A stretch of DNA of 48,172 nt from Actinomycetota bacterium (GTDB lineage Bacteria; Actinomycetota; Actinomycetes; Nanopelagicales; Nanopelagicaceae). Every line of letters starts with the position of its first letter. Position 1 is the stretch's first letter. The stretch is taken from positions 1 to 48,172 of the forward strand of contig RGZI01000005.1 in the NCBI GenBank assembly GCA_010031635.1. The letters run 5' to 3'. Below, in pieces: positions 1 through 9,452 of the stretch. The notes under the pieces were generated by a model. The model ran no database searches. It had not been told where the DNA came from and worked only from the letters and a program-made list of their open reading frames with translations. The translations under genes and the position numbers were made by a program.

Positions 1-435
1 TTCATCGATCCGGTCAACGCGTCCAGAGAGTGAAAGAGTTTCAGTAGTTGCACTTACCGTTCTTTCAAGACCTCGTGGTTCATCATTTACATCAACTGTT
101 TTTAAATAATTTGTAATCCAGGCTTTGGCTCTTACAAATGATCTTTCTGCTTGTTCATCATCTTTAAATCCATCGGTGCGCCAAAACTTAGTGAGTAACA
201 CCTCGCCTACCTGGGTAGTTCGCTCCTCTCGTGGTTTGGTCCACCACTCACGCAGCGCGTTATGAACAGCTGCCCCCATGCTGGCATGGGCCCAAGGACC
301 ACCTCTAGGTGGCCGCGGAGTATCGATGTAGGTATATCGGTACTTTCGTGGGCAATCTAGCCAGGTATCTAATCTTGAAGGAGTGCAGGAAAACAACTTT
401 GTCGGCATACCCTCAAAAGTTGGTTGATCACTCAT
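1..435 (-). CDS. RecB-family PD-(D/E)XK nuclease, C-terminus outside window (partial)
   Basis: Minus-strand frame from ATG at 435 reads MSDQPTFEGMPTKLFSCTPSRLDTWLDCPRKYRYTYID...LSGRVDRIDE, open to the window edge. CPRKYRY and GRVDRID are typical of RecB-like nucleases. Confidence 0.8.
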   Translation of the reverse strand, partial: MSDQPTFEGMPTKLFSCTPSRLDTWLDCPRKYRYTYIDTPRPPRGGPWAHASMGAAVHNALREWWTKPREERTTQVGEVLLTKFWRTDGFKDDEQAERSFVRAKAWITNYLKTVDVNDEPRGLERTVSATTETLSLSGRVDRIDE

Positions 436-451
436 AAGATTTTTCGCATTT

Positions 452-1002
452 TCAGCCGGCAATAAATGCGGTTACTGAGTTAGCAATCATTTGAACTGCA
501 ATTGCAGCAAGTAATAGACCAGCAATTCGGGCAATCAAAGTACTAAATGCAAAACTCCAATTGCGGCAAAGAGTGCAATACCCATTTCAACGCCGTCGAT
601 CTGCTTAACAAAGATAATTGTTGCCACAATCGCGCCAGGACCAGCAAGTAGTGGAGTACCCAAAGGAACTAGAGCAACATTTACATCACCATGTCCGGGT
701 TCTTCACCTTTTTTCTCATTTTTGCCAGTCAGCAATTCAAGTGCGACCAGCAGCAATAGCAACCCTCCGGCACCTTGCATTGCCGGAAGTGAAATCTTTA
801 AATATCCCAAGATAAATTGGCCAAATAATGCGAAGGTAATAATTACCGTAAAAGAAACAATCGCAGTTTTAACTGCAAGTTTCCGTCTTTCCTTTTCAGT
901 GAATGGAGAAACTAAACCAAGAAAAATTGGAACGACCCCAGGTGGATCCATAATTACAAAAAGAGTGACAAATACTTGCACTCCGAAAGTCCACGCATTC
1001 AT
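452..1002 (-). pseudogene. MarC-family integral membrane protein, interrupted by a one-base frameshift near 551-554
   Basis: The track ORF (535..1002) stops after ...AAIGVLHLVL. The adjacent frame continues as FAFSTLIARIAGLLLAAIAVQMIANSVTAFIAG and stops at 452-454. That tail is a typical MarC C-terminus. Confidence 0.8.
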
Positions 1003-1853
1003 CGAGTGAATACCTCATCTCCCCTTGCCTTGCTTGCTAAATTCTCCCAGAGATCAAGTGGAGTTTGCTCTTCTCCCAATTGATTTGCGCGCGCCGAACC
1101 GTGGTAATCACTTGATCCGACTTTAATTAAATTGTGATCACTGGCTAATTGATCGATTTTTGAGTGGGCTGCTTCGTCCTGGTCCCGCTTATTTCGCTCA
1201 ATTCCATTTAGTCCAGCAGTAGCAAGTGCGCTGACTTCACCAAAAGTTAAGACCGGTCCGCGTTTTTCAGCAAATGGGTGGGCCAAAATCGATACCCCTC
1301 CAGCTGCCGCGATTGCTTTAATCGCGTCGATCGGTGATGGAGCCCAATGCGAAACATAAAACTGGGAATTGTTATGTAGCAACTCTTCAAATGCCGCATC
1401 CCGCGAAGCCACAATTCCATTTTTAATTAAAGCATCCGCTAAATGTGGGCGGCCAAGTGTGGCCCCTATTGGTTTTACATCCTCGACATCTTGCATCGAA
1501 ACTTGATAGCCCGCAGCTTGTAATTTTTCCACCATTTTTTCCATGCGCGGAATTCGATCATCTCGCGTATCCGCTAATAATTTGGCTAATTGTGTATTTT
1601 CAGCGTCAAATAAAAGCCCAACAATATGAACACTCATTCCTAATTCAGTGCGAGTCGAAACTTCAGCACCCGGAATAATGGTTAAACCGTCTGGGATTAG
1701 ATTTCGTTGCGCCCTAACCTCACGCCAGCCTTCTGTGGTGTCATGGTCAGTCATTGCCACCATGGTTAATCCGGCTTTGCGGGCATTTTCCAACATCTCA
1801 AAAGGTTTATCGGTTCCATCACTAGCAGTTGTATGTGTATGTAAATCAATCAT
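999..1853 (-). CDS. PHP-domain metal-dependent phosphoesterase
   Basis: MIDLHTHTTASDG start, TDHDTTEG and AHPF motifs. The likely start is 1853, inside the track ORF. Confidence 0.85.
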   Translation of the reverse strand: MIDLHTHTTASDGTDKPFEMLENARKAGLTMVAMTDHDTTEGWREVRAQRNLIPDGLTIIPGAEVSTRTELGMSVHIVGLLFDAENTQLAKLLADTRDDRIPRMEKMVEKLQAAGYQVSMQDVEDVKPIGATLGRPHLADALIKNGIVASRDAAFEELLHNNSQFYVSHWAPSPIDAIKAIAAAGGVSILAHPFAEKRGPVLTFGEVSALATAGLNGIERNKRDQDEAAHSKIDQLASDHNLIKVGSSDYHGSARANQLGEEQTPLDLWENLASKARGDEVFTR

Positions 1854-2769
1854 TTTTCTGCACCTGAGCAACCTGTAGAGAAGCTGATTTTGTAGCCACT
1901 AACCCTGATCCAATTAACAATAAAAGCAAGCCTGGGATTACTCCAGCCGGTGGGATTTGATCTAACCACCAAACAGCTAACAATGCACCGACCGGAAGTT
2001 CAAAAAATACAATCAAAGAAACAACAGTTGGTGAAACTCTTTGCAACACCTGATTAAACATGGTGTGCCCCAAAATTTGTGCGCCTAGTATCAAACCTAA
2101 AACTAACAACCATTCATATCTTGGATAATCAATGATTGGCGCATTAGTAAATAGCACCACCACAAAACAAGTTGCGGCGCAAACAAAATAACAAACAGTT
2201 GTATATGTAGTTGTGGAAATTTCGCGAAGTACATGTCCACCAGAAATTACATAAGCTGCCGATAGTGCAGCTCCTAGCAAAGCAACTAAATCCCCAACTA
2301 CAGCTCTGGTTGACAACTGCCAATCAATCCCAGTAATTATTAAAACACCAACCATCGATATGGCCATACCAAGCCAAACTTGTATTGCTACTTTAGCGCC
2401 GCGCATGCGCACCCAAATTGCGGCGAATATTGGCTGCACCGCAGTTATTGCAACACCACTTGCCACAGTTGTTAAACGCATGGATGCAAAAAAACAGATG
2501 AAATGCAGAGCAAGAAATACACCAGCAATCACTGACCAAAGCCAGGCGTTTCGACTCATCTTGCGCCATTCACCACTCTTTAATGCAAAAGGAAGTGAGA
2601 AAAGTGCGCCACCTAAATTGCGCCAAAAAATTGCAACTGGAACTGCCATCTGGCCCAACGCAATCAATGGCCCCGAAGTACCGATGCCAAAAATGCCGAT
2701 AATTAAGCGGCCAATATCAGCCGGTTTTATACCTTTAGCGCCGCCGGTAGCGATCTCTGGAGCAGACAT
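1846..2769 (-). CDS. EamA/DMT-family transporter
   Basis: About ten hydrophobic segments with a duplicated EamA-like layout. The upstream part of the track ORF (to 2994) overlaps the divergent gene. Start at 2769 sits 7 nt from a TAGGGT -10 box. Confidence 0.8.
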   Translation of the reverse strand: MSAPEIATGGAKGIKPADIGRLIIGIFGIGTSGPLIALGQMAVPVAIFWRNLGGALFSLPFALKSGEWRKMSRNAWLWSVIAGVFLALHFICFFASMRLTTVASGVAITAVQPIFAAIWVRMRGAKVAIQVWLGMAISMVGVLIITGIDWQLSTRAVVGDLVALLGAALSAAYVISGGHVLREISTTTYTTVCYFVCAATCFVVVLFTNAPIIDYPRYEWLLVLGLILGAQILGHTMFNQVLQRVSPTVVSLIVFFELPVGALLAVWWLDQIPPAGVIPGLLLLLIGSGLVATKSASLQVAQVQKND

Positions 2770-2776
2770 GAGTCTG

Positions 2777-2793
2777 ACCCTAGCGGGTACCCT
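2777..2793. promoter_or_regulatory. Back-to-back leaderless -10 elements for EamA (minus) and MgtE-N/CBS (plus)
   Basis: Minus-strand TAGGGT (ACCCTA at 2777-2782) is 7 nt from ATG 2769. Plus-strand TACCCT (2788-2793) is 7 nt from ATG 2801. Confidence 0.65.
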
Positions 2794-2800
2794 TAGCCTT

Positions 2801-4087
2801 ATGAGCGGCGTAATCAATCTATCGAATCGAATTAATCGAGTCTTTATCGCCCGCCTATCCGGAACCGCAGTTTTTGACCCTGCCGGTGACCAAGTCGGAA
2901 AGGTGCGCGATGCAATCGCGACCCTACAAACAGGTTCAGCTCCACGAGTTTTGGGATTGATTGTTGAAGTACCTCCACGTCGACGAATCTTCATTCCAAT
3001 TACCCGAGTAACTTCAATTGAATCAGGGACTGTCGTAATTACTGGCTTGCTAAATGTGCGCCGTTTTCAACAACGTCCAGGTGAACTTCTGGTGCTCGGT
3101 GAGTTTTTAGATCGTGCTATTAATTTAACTGAAACTGGTGAGCGAGTTGTAATCGAAGATATCGCGATGGAACAAAATCGACGTGGTGATTGGCTACTGA
3201 ATAAAGTTTCCGTTTCGCGTAAACATTCTGGATTGCGTCGTCGCGGTCCAAGTATGACTTTGGATTGGAGTGAAGTTTCAGATTTCACAATCTCTGAAAC
3301 AGATCATGGCGTTTCAAATTTACTTTCTACTCTTGTTTCACTACATGCGGCCGACCTTGCAAGTGCACTTCAAAATCTCTCTATGCACCGCCGCATTGAA
3401 GTTGCCCGCGCCCTTGATGATGAGCGCCTTGCTGACGTACTTGAAGAAATGAATGAAGAAGAGAGAGTCGCACTTATTGCTCAATTAGAAGGTGAGCGTG
3501 CTGCCGATGTGCTCGGTGAGATGGATCCTGATGATGCTGCCGACCTCTTGCGCGAAGTTGGCAGTGAAAAAGCCGAGACTCTTTTGCAATTGATGGAGCC
3601 AGAAGATGCTGAAGATGTGCGCCGTCTGATGACTTACGAAGATTATTCAGCAGGTGGAATGATGACGACCGAACCTATCGTTCTTGCTGCTGATAACACG
3701 GTTGCAGAAGCACTTGCTGCGCTTCGAGAAAGTGACATTACTCCAGCACTGGCTTCGCAAATTTATGTAACTCGCGCACCGTATGAAACTCCTACTGGAA
3801 AATTTCTTGGTATTGCGCATTTCCAACGTTTATTGCGTGAACCTCCAGCAACTTTGCTAGGTGCCGTAATAGATACTGAGAATGAAGCGCTATCTGCTGA
3901 TAAAACTCTTGCTGAACTCTCTTCATACTTTGCTACATATAACTTAGTTGCAGTCCCAATTGTCGATTCTAATGATCGGTTGCTAGGAGTTGTGACTGTT
4001 GATGACGTACTTGACCACTTACTCCCTGAAAACTGGCGTAATGCAAATGATGGCCATTTAATGGGCAGAACGGAGACACCCTCATGA
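2801..4087 (+). CDS. MgtE intracellular (N) domain plus CBS-domain protein, without the MgtE membrane domain
   Basis: PRC-barrel-like N-terminus, then MgtE-N repeats (LADVLEEMNEEERVALIAQLEGERAADVLGEMDPDDAADLL) and a CBS pair (YSAGGMMTTEPIVL...GVVTVDDVLDHLLPENWR). ATG at 2801 follows TACCCT by 7 nt. Confidence 0.85.
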   Translation: MSGVINLSNRINRVFIARLSGTAVFDPAGDQVGKVRDAIATLQTGSAPRVLGLIVEVPPRRRIFIPITRVTSIESGTVVITGLLNVRRFQQRPGELLVLGEFLDRAINLTETGERVVIEDIAMEQNRRGDWLLNKVSVSRKHSGLRRRGPSMTLDWSEVSDFTISETDHGVSNLLSTLVSLHAADLASALQNLSMHRRIEVARALDDERLADVLEEMNEEERVALIAQLEGERAADVLGEMDPDDAADLLREVGSEKAETLLQLMEPEDAEDVRRLMTYEDYSAGGMMTTEPIVLAADNTVAEALAALRESDITPALASQIYVTRAPYETPTGKFLGIAHFQRLLREPPATLLGAVIDTENEALSADKTLAELSSYFATYNLVAVPIVDSNDRLLGVVTVDDVLDHLLPENWRNANDGHLMGRTETPS

Positions 4088-4557
4088 GCAATCGTTTAGA
4101 TATGCCGCGCTCAATGAAGCGCTCTTTCCGATTTGGGTTTAACTCAGAAGCGTTTGGTGTGCTCTCAGAGCGTTTCGCACGTTTCCTAGGCACTGCAAAT
4201 TTCCTGGTATACATGAGCGTATTTGTTATTTCGTGGGTCCTTTGGAATTCACTTGCTCCAGCACACCTTCGTTTTGATGATTACCCATTTATTTTCTTAA
4301 CTTTGATTTTATCTCTGCAAGCATCATATGCAGCACCGCTTATTCTGCTCGCCCAAAATCGCCAGACTGACCGCGATCGCATCCAATTTGCTGAAGACCG
4401 CGCACGTGATGAGCGCAACTTGGCTGATACCGAGTACATCACCCGCGAAATTGCATCTTTACGTACTGCATTAAATGATGTGGCAACTCGTGATTTCATC
4501 CGTGGTGAAATTCGCGACTTACTCGGTGAAATTAAAGAGGTTAAAGAAAAAGATTAA
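4084..4557 (+). CDS. DUF1003 family membrane protein
   Basis: Two TM helices, then RDERNLADTEYITREIASLRTALNDVATRDFIRGEIRDLL. Overlaps the upstream stop by 4 nt. Confidence 0.85.
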   Translation: MSNRLDMPRSMKRSFRFGFNSEAFGVLSERFARFLGTANFLVYMSVFVISWVLWNSLAPAHLRFDDYPFIFLTLILSLQASYAAPLILLAQNRQTDRDRIQFAEDRARDERNLADTEYITREIASLRTALNDVATRDFIRGEIRDLLGEIKEVKEKD

Positions 4558-4558
4558 A

Positions 4559-5695
4559 TTACTTGGTAAAAAGCGGAAGCGGCTTACCGGCCAGAGTTTT
4601 ATTTCGCTTCAACAATGCATCCGCCAATTGATAGATTGCTTGTGCCGCTGGAGTTTCTGGATCACCTAACACAATTGGTTTGCCACTATCTCCACCGGAG
4701 CCAAGGCGTGGATCAAATGGAATTTGGGCAAGCAGCGGAACTTCGAAACCAGTTAGAAGTGAAAGCCGGCGCGCGCTTTCGGCGCCTCCACCACTTCCAA
4801 ATAACTCAACAACAGGCCCACCTGGAATCAAGGGAGCTGGTGACATGTTTTCAACTACCCCAGCAATATGTTGCTTTAATTGGTGCGCAATTCTTCCAGC
4901 TCGTTCGGCGACCTCCGCGGCAGCAACTTGTGGTGTTGTAATGACAATAATTTCAGATGATGGGATTAGCTGTCCGAGTGAAATCGCCACATCACCAGTT
5001 CCTGGTGGAAGATCCAAAAGTAAGAAATCTAAATCTCCCCAATATGCATCTGCTAATAATTGTTCTAGCACTTTATGCAACATCGGTCCGCGATATGCAA
5101 CCGCATCATCACGTTCTGGTTTAAACATCTCCATTGAAGCAACACGGATTCCATAATTCTCAGGTGGAATAAAGGTGGTGCTATCAATCGCAGTGGGTCT
5201 CGCGCCAAGCATTCCGAGCAATCGTGGAATGGAGTGGCCATAAACATCCGCGTCTAAAATTCCAACAGTTTGTCCACGTTGGGCTAAAGCCACAGCAAGG
5301 TTGGCAGTCAGGGAAGATTTTCCAACTCCGCCTTTGCCAGATGCAATTCCAAAAACCCGGGTAAGTGATGAAGGTTGCGCAAAAGTAATTACTCGCTCTG
5401 GGGCGCCTCCGCGAATAATCTTTTTTACATTTTCGCGCTGTGCATCACTCATTACATCGTACTTAACTCCGACTTCGGTGACTTCGGGAACATCGGCTAG
5501 CGCTTTTTGGATTTCACTAAAAATCCGATCTTTCATTGGGCAGCCTGAGATTGTTAAGTAAATTTCAATTTGAGCGATGCCTTCTTTAAACGCGACACTT
5601 TTTACCATTCCTAATTCGGGAAGTGGCTTGTGAAGTTCAGGGTCAATCACCTTATTTAAGGCAAGATGAATTAAATCAATCACCGAATCCGACAT
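4559..5695 (-). CDS. mrp: Mrp/NBP35-family Fe-S cluster carrier ATPase with N-terminal MIP18/DUF59 domain
   Basis: GIASGKGGVGKSSLTANLAVALAQ Walker A, DADVYGHSIPRLLG, LLLDLPPGTGDVAIS. Confidence 0.93.
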   Translation of the reverse strand: MSDSVIDLIHLALNKVIDPELHKPLPELGMVKSVAFKEGIAQIEIYLTISGCPMKDRIFSEIQKALADVPEVTEVGVKYDVMSDAQRENVKKIIRGGAPERVITFAQPSSLTRVFGIASGKGGVGKSSLTANLAVALAQRGQTVGILDADVYGHSIPRLLGMLGARPTAIDSTTFIPPENYGIRVASMEMFKPERDDAVAYRGPMLHKVLEQLLADAYWGDLDFLLLDLPPGTGDVAISLGQLIPSSEIIVITTPQVAAAEVAERAGRIAHQLKQHIAGVVENMSPAPLIPGGPVVELFGSGGGAESARRLSLLTGFEVPLLAQIPFDPRLGSGGDSGKPIVLGDPETPAAQAIYQLADALLKRNKTLAGKPLPLFTK

Positions 5696-5698
5696 TGA

Positions 5699-6001
5699 TT
5701 AAGGCGCTTCTGGATCTAATTTTGCATTATTGACCGGCTGATCACTTTCATTGTTTTCATCTAAAACAGAATCCATTTGCTTACGAATAAAAGTTTTTGG
5801 ATTTAAATCTGCGATATCCAAATTTTCGAAACCTGGCCCAAGATTTTCACGCAATTCAGCGGTTGCATTTGCGGTAAATCCTTTGACTTTATGCAGAAAT
5901 TTGGCAGCGTCAGAAGCGAAAGTTGGCAAGCGTTTTGGCCCAAGTAGCATCAGCGCTACTACGCCAAGTCCCAAAATTTCACCCGCACCAATATCGAACA
6001 T
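5699..6001 (-). CDS. tatB: Sec-independent protein translocase TatB
   Basis: MFDIGAGEILGLGVVALMLLGPKRLPTFASDAAKFLHKVKGF: single TM followed by an amphipathic helix. Gene order next to mrp and htrA. Confidence 0.85.
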   Translation of the reverse strand: MFDIGAGEILGLGVVALMLLGPKRLPTFASDAAKFLHKVKGFTANATAELRENLGPGFENLDIADLNPKTFIRKQMDSVLDENNESDQPVNNAKLDPEAP

Positions 6002-6017
6002 GTTGCCATCTTAATCC

Positions 6018-7235
6018 TTATTCTGAAGAAGCTGCCAACGTAACCTTGACGGTGCGCTTACTGCCATTGGCTAGTAACAATAATTTCACTGAATCACCTG
6101 GTTGCTTGGCTCGAACAGCCACGATTAATTCATCAGCGGTATTAACGGCTCTACCGTCAATTCCCACGATCGTATCTCCCACAACAATTCCAGCTTTATC
6201 CGCTGGGCTGTCGGCCAACACCTGTGCGATACGCGCACCACCACCTGAATATCTAGTATCAAGCGAGACTCCGATTACCGGATGTGAAGACTTACCACTC
6301 TTTATCAATTGTTCTGCTGTGCGACGAGCTTGGTTAATAGGAATCGCAAATCCAAGTCCAATTGATCCAGTCTGGGAAGAAGAAGATGAATCTAAAGTTG
6401 CAATCGCTGAATTAACGCCAATAACTGCACCAGATTTATCTACTAATGGACCGCCAGAGTTTCCTGGATTAATCGCAGCGTCGGTTTGTAATGCGTTTAT
6501 AAAAGAGCCTTCACTAGTACTGCTTCCGGCCGTTACTGCTCGATTTTTTGCACTAATGATTCCTGATGTCACAGTTCCTGCTAAACCAAGTGGCGACCCA
6601 ATCGCAATCACACTATCTCCAACTTGGACTTTCTCACTATCTCCAAATTGCAACGCAGTCAGATTTTTTAACTCAACTTTGATTACTGCTAGATCGTATG
6701 CAGAATCTGTCCCAACTATTTTTCCATCGACAGTTTTACCATCATTAAATGAAACTCTAAGTGATCCACCGCCGACCACACCTGCTACAACATGGTTGTT
6801 AGTTAATAAATATCCATCAGATCGAATTACAAAACCTGTTCCTGTTCCGCCTTCTGAACCATTTCGCGTGGAGATTGAAACTACTGAAGGCAAAACTTTT
6901 GCTGCTAATGCTGAAATTGAATCAGGGGCACGCTCAATTGAATTACTTACTGAAACAAATTTTGCCCCTGAATCGAAAAGAGATCCGCTTCCCGCATTTC
7001 CGACTACACCACCTATGGCTCCGGCAATGACGGCCATCGTGACTGCGACATTAAATGGAATATAACCCTTGCGTTTTCGTGATGATCGTGACGGCTGCGA
7101 AAAATTGTTTGTGTATTTTGCCGGCAGTGAATTAGTGACAGTATTTTGTGGCACGGCAAATGAACGGGGCACTTCCGGCAGATCTGCACCTGAGTTTGGA
7201 TTGCTCGGTGTTGACCACCAACCGGGTTCACTCAT
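6018..7235 (-). CDS. HtrA/DegP-like S1C serine protease with TM anchor and PDZ domain
   Basis: Catalytic triad motifs TNNHVV, YDLAVIKV, GNSGGPL, plus C-terminal PDZ (SPADKAGIVVGDTIVGIDG). GGAG Shine-Dalgarno 6 nt before ATG at 7235. Confidence 0.92.
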   Translation of the reverse strand: MSEPGWWSTPSNPNSGADLPEVPRSFAVPQNTVTNSLPAKYTNNFSQPSRSSRKRKGYIPFNVAVTMAVIAGAIGGVVGNAGSGSLFDSGAKFVSVSNSIERAPDSISALAAKVLPSVVSISTRNGSEGGTGTGFVIRSDGYLLTNNHVVAGVVGGGSLRVSFNDGKTVDGKIVGTDSAYDLAVIKVELKNLTALQFGDSEKVQVGDSVIAIGSPLGLAGTVTSGIISAKNRAVTAGSSTSEGSFINALQTDAAINPGNSGGPLVDKSGAVIGVNSAIATLDSSSSSQTGSIGLGFAIPINQARRTAEQLIKSGKSSHPVIGVSLDTRYSGGGARIAQVLADSPADKAGIVVGDTIVGIDGRAVNTADELIVAVRAKQPGDSVKLLLLANGSKRTVKVTLAASSE

Positions 7236-7302
7236 TTGAATCTCCTTACTAATCTCAAGAAATTTAAAGTGAAGGTAATTATTGGGGGAAAAAACTAAAG
7301 AA

Positions 7303-7941
7303 TCATGAGAGTTTGCTGGGTGCTTTAAGGGCAATTAGCAAACCATCCCCGATGGGCAGTAAAAGGGTAAGCCAACGTACCCGGTCACTGCGAATTCCAC
7401 GGATCGCCTCCCGAAGTGAGACAGTCACCTCATCTCGCTGCGAAAGATCGGCCACTTTTCCATCTCGCATTGCGTGGTCAATAACTAGCGCACCTCCTGG
7501 GCGCAAAATTCGGTATGCATCTTCAACCAAATGTTCACTACCTATTTCGCGCAGAACGACCATGTCATAACCTTCATCAGTCAGTCTGCGTAAAATTTCA
7601 GCACCTTCTCCATTAATGAGTCGCACTCGGCTTGGAGGGACATCTTCATCTTCTAGCGCCGCACGTGCCATCTGTAAATGTTCAGCTTCTGCATCGATTG
7701 AAGTAATTACTGAGTTCTCATCGCACCCTCGCAATAGCCACAATGTTCCAACAGCACTTCCACAACCAACTTCAACAATTGCTTTAGATTGCAACGCTGC
7801 TGCTAGAAATTTTAATGTTGCCCCAGTTCCAGTTGAAGTTTCATTACTTCCTAATTCAACTCCACGTGCACGTGCTTCTTGAATAATCTCATCTTCAGTT
7901 ATAAAACTTTCAGCAAAGGTATGCATCTGTTCAATTTTCAT
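7303..7941 (-). CDS. O-methyltransferase (SAM-dependent, class I)
   Basis: VEVGCGSAVGTLWLLRG SAM motif, ITSIDAEAEH, GGALVIDHAMRDGKV. Syntenic position next to htrA. Confidence 0.88.
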   Translation of the reverse strand: MKIEQMHTFAESFITEDEIIQEARARGVELGSNETSTGTGATLKFLAAALQSKAIVEVGCGSAVGTLWLLRGCDENSVITSIDAEAEHLQMARAALEDEDVPPSRVRLINGEGAEILRRLTDEGYDMVVLREIGSEHLVEDAYRILRPGGALVIDHAMRDGKVADLSQRDEVTVSLREAIRGIRSDRVRWLTLLLPIGDGLLIALKAPSKLS

Positions 7942-9386
7942 AGGGAACTTATCCATTCCACAAGCAACCGAACTCCAAAGCCAGTTCCACCTTTGACATT
8001 TTCGCCGGCATCTACTTCAGAGCGGGCAGTTCCGGCGATATCAAGATGCACCCATCGACTATCGCCCGCAAAATGCTCTAAGAAAAGCGCTGCGGTAATT
8101 GAGCCGCCAGAAACATGTGGCTTATCTCCTAAATGATTGAAGTCCGCAATGGGCGAAGCAAGCGATGGAATGTAATCATCAACCAATGGCATATGCCAAA
8201 CTCGATCTCCAGATTTTTCGCCGATCTCTTGTAACTGTTTTGCCAGTTTTTGATCGCGGGTATACATCGCACCATGTTGGCGGCCAAGACCGAGTGTTGC
8301 GGATCCAGTAAGAGTCGCGATATCTAACAAATAATCAGGTTTTAATTTTGCATTTGCATAAGCAAGTCCATCTGCTAACACTAATCGTCCTTCTGCATCT
8401 GTATTTCGAACTTCGACAGTCGTTCCACCGTAATGGGTAATTACATCTGATGGTCGTTGCGATGTTGCTGAAAGTAAATTTTCGGCACATATCAATAAAC
8501 CAGTTACTCGCACATTCAACCCAAGTGCGGCAATCGCTTTCATTGTTCCGATTATCGCTGCAGCTCCTGCCATGTCACTTTTCATCGCAACCATGGTGTC
8601 GTAAGGGCGCTTCAATGAAACACCACCGGTGTCAAACATAATTCCTTTACCTACTAAAACTACATGTGGAACTTTCCGTTTAGTTTTGTTATAAAAAAGT
8701 TCAATCATCACAGGTGGGCGTTTTGGAGATGAGTTTCCTACTGCACGCAACCCACCAAATTTTGCTAGATCCGCTCCTGTATGCACTTTGATTTCAATTT
8801 CACTACGCGATAGCGCGCTCTTTGCTTGCTTTGCCATCCATTGCGGACTTTTCAGATTTGCAGGAGTATGAATCAAATCTCTGGTTAGCCAAACTGAACT
8901 CAAAATAGTTTTTGCGCCTGCTAAGTCTTCAGCCGACATCCCAAGAACGCCGATAGTCGGAACTTTTACTTTTGCTGCAGCTCCAGTTTTTAAATGCCAT
9001 GAGTAATTTGCAAGACCAGCACTAATCAAATGTCTTTGTTGCCCGTGGGATCCTGATGCGCAAGCACTAAGCAATACTTTTTCGCTTCCCCGGGCTTTGC
9101 GACCTAATGCAGCACCTACTTTTGCAAAATCAGCGGGAGTTGCTTTGCCTATTCCAACAAAATAGATTTTTTCCAACTTCGGATATTTTTTACTACTGAC
9201 CGAAAGTTCGGTAATTTCTCCAACCTTCCCACCATGTTCACTTTTTTTAATTTCAGCATCTATTGCAATTTCAAACTCTTTTGAAATCTGCTTAAAAAGA
9301 TTTGCTTGTCCTGCTAATTGCTCAGTTGGCAAAGCCAGAATATGGGCTTGGCTAATATCTACATTCGTCAAAGTGGGGGCCAACAT
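7938..9386 (-). CDS. pepA: Leucyl aminopeptidase (M17)
   Basis: VLVGKGIMFDTGGVSLK, MKSDMAGAAA and NTDAEGRLVLADGLAYA metal-site motifs. Confidence 0.93.
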   Translation of the reverse strand: MLAPTLTNVDISQAHILALPTEQLAGQANLFKQISKEFEIAIDAEIKKSEHGGKVGEITELSVSSKKYPKLEKIYFVGIGKATPADFAKVGAALGRKARGSEKVLLSACASGSHGQQRHLISAGLANYSWHLKTGAAAKVKVPTIGVLGMSAEDLAGAKTILSSVWLTRDLIHTPANLKSPQWMAKQAKSALSRSEIEIKVHTGADLAKFGGLRAVGNSSPKRPPVMIELFYNKTKRKVPHVVLVGKGIMFDTGGVSLKRPYDTMVAMKSDMAGAAAIIGTMKAIAALGLNVRVTGLLICAENLLSATSQRPSDVITHYGGTTVEVRNTDAEGRLVLADGLAYANAKLKPDYLLDIATLTGSATLGLGRQHGAMYTRDQKLAKQLQEIGEKSGDRVWHMPLVDDYIPSLASPIADFNHLGDKPHVSGGSITAALFLEHFAGDSRWVHLDIAGTARSEVDAGENVKGGTGFGVRLLVEWISSL

Positions 9387-9392
9387 GCTCCA

Positions 9393-9398
9393 ACGCTA
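9393..9398 (-). promoter_or_regulatory. Putative leaderless -10 of pepA
   Basis: TAGCGT followed by 6 nt (tggagc), then ATG at 9386. Confidence 0.6.
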
Positions 9399-9440
9399 GC
9401 GAAGATCAGCAGTAGGGGGCGGCATTTAGATCGAGTTAGT

Positions 9441-9446
9441 TAGAAT
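9441..9446 (+). promoter_or_regulatory. Putative leaderless -10 of nhaA
   Basis: TAGAAT followed by 6 nt, then GTG at 9453. Confidence 0.6.
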
Positions 9447-9452
9447 TAGAAA

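Noticed and set aside
540-560. Programmed -1 frameshifting in marC
   Set aside because: The site (gga gtt ttg cat) is not a canonical X XXY YYZ slippery heptamer and no strong downstream stem was evident. An indel is simpler, so I kept it only as an alternative.
2360-2800. N-terminal extension of the MgtE-N/CBS ORF in the track
   Set aside because: It overlaps the EamA coding region antisense and has no domain signal. ATG at 2801 has a correctly spaced -10.
5923-7065. 380-aa plus-strand ORF in the track
   Set aside because: It lies antisense to htrA, which has catalytic motifs and a Shine-Dalgarno. The antisense product is Pro/Ser/Thr-rich low-information sequence, typical of a shadow frame.
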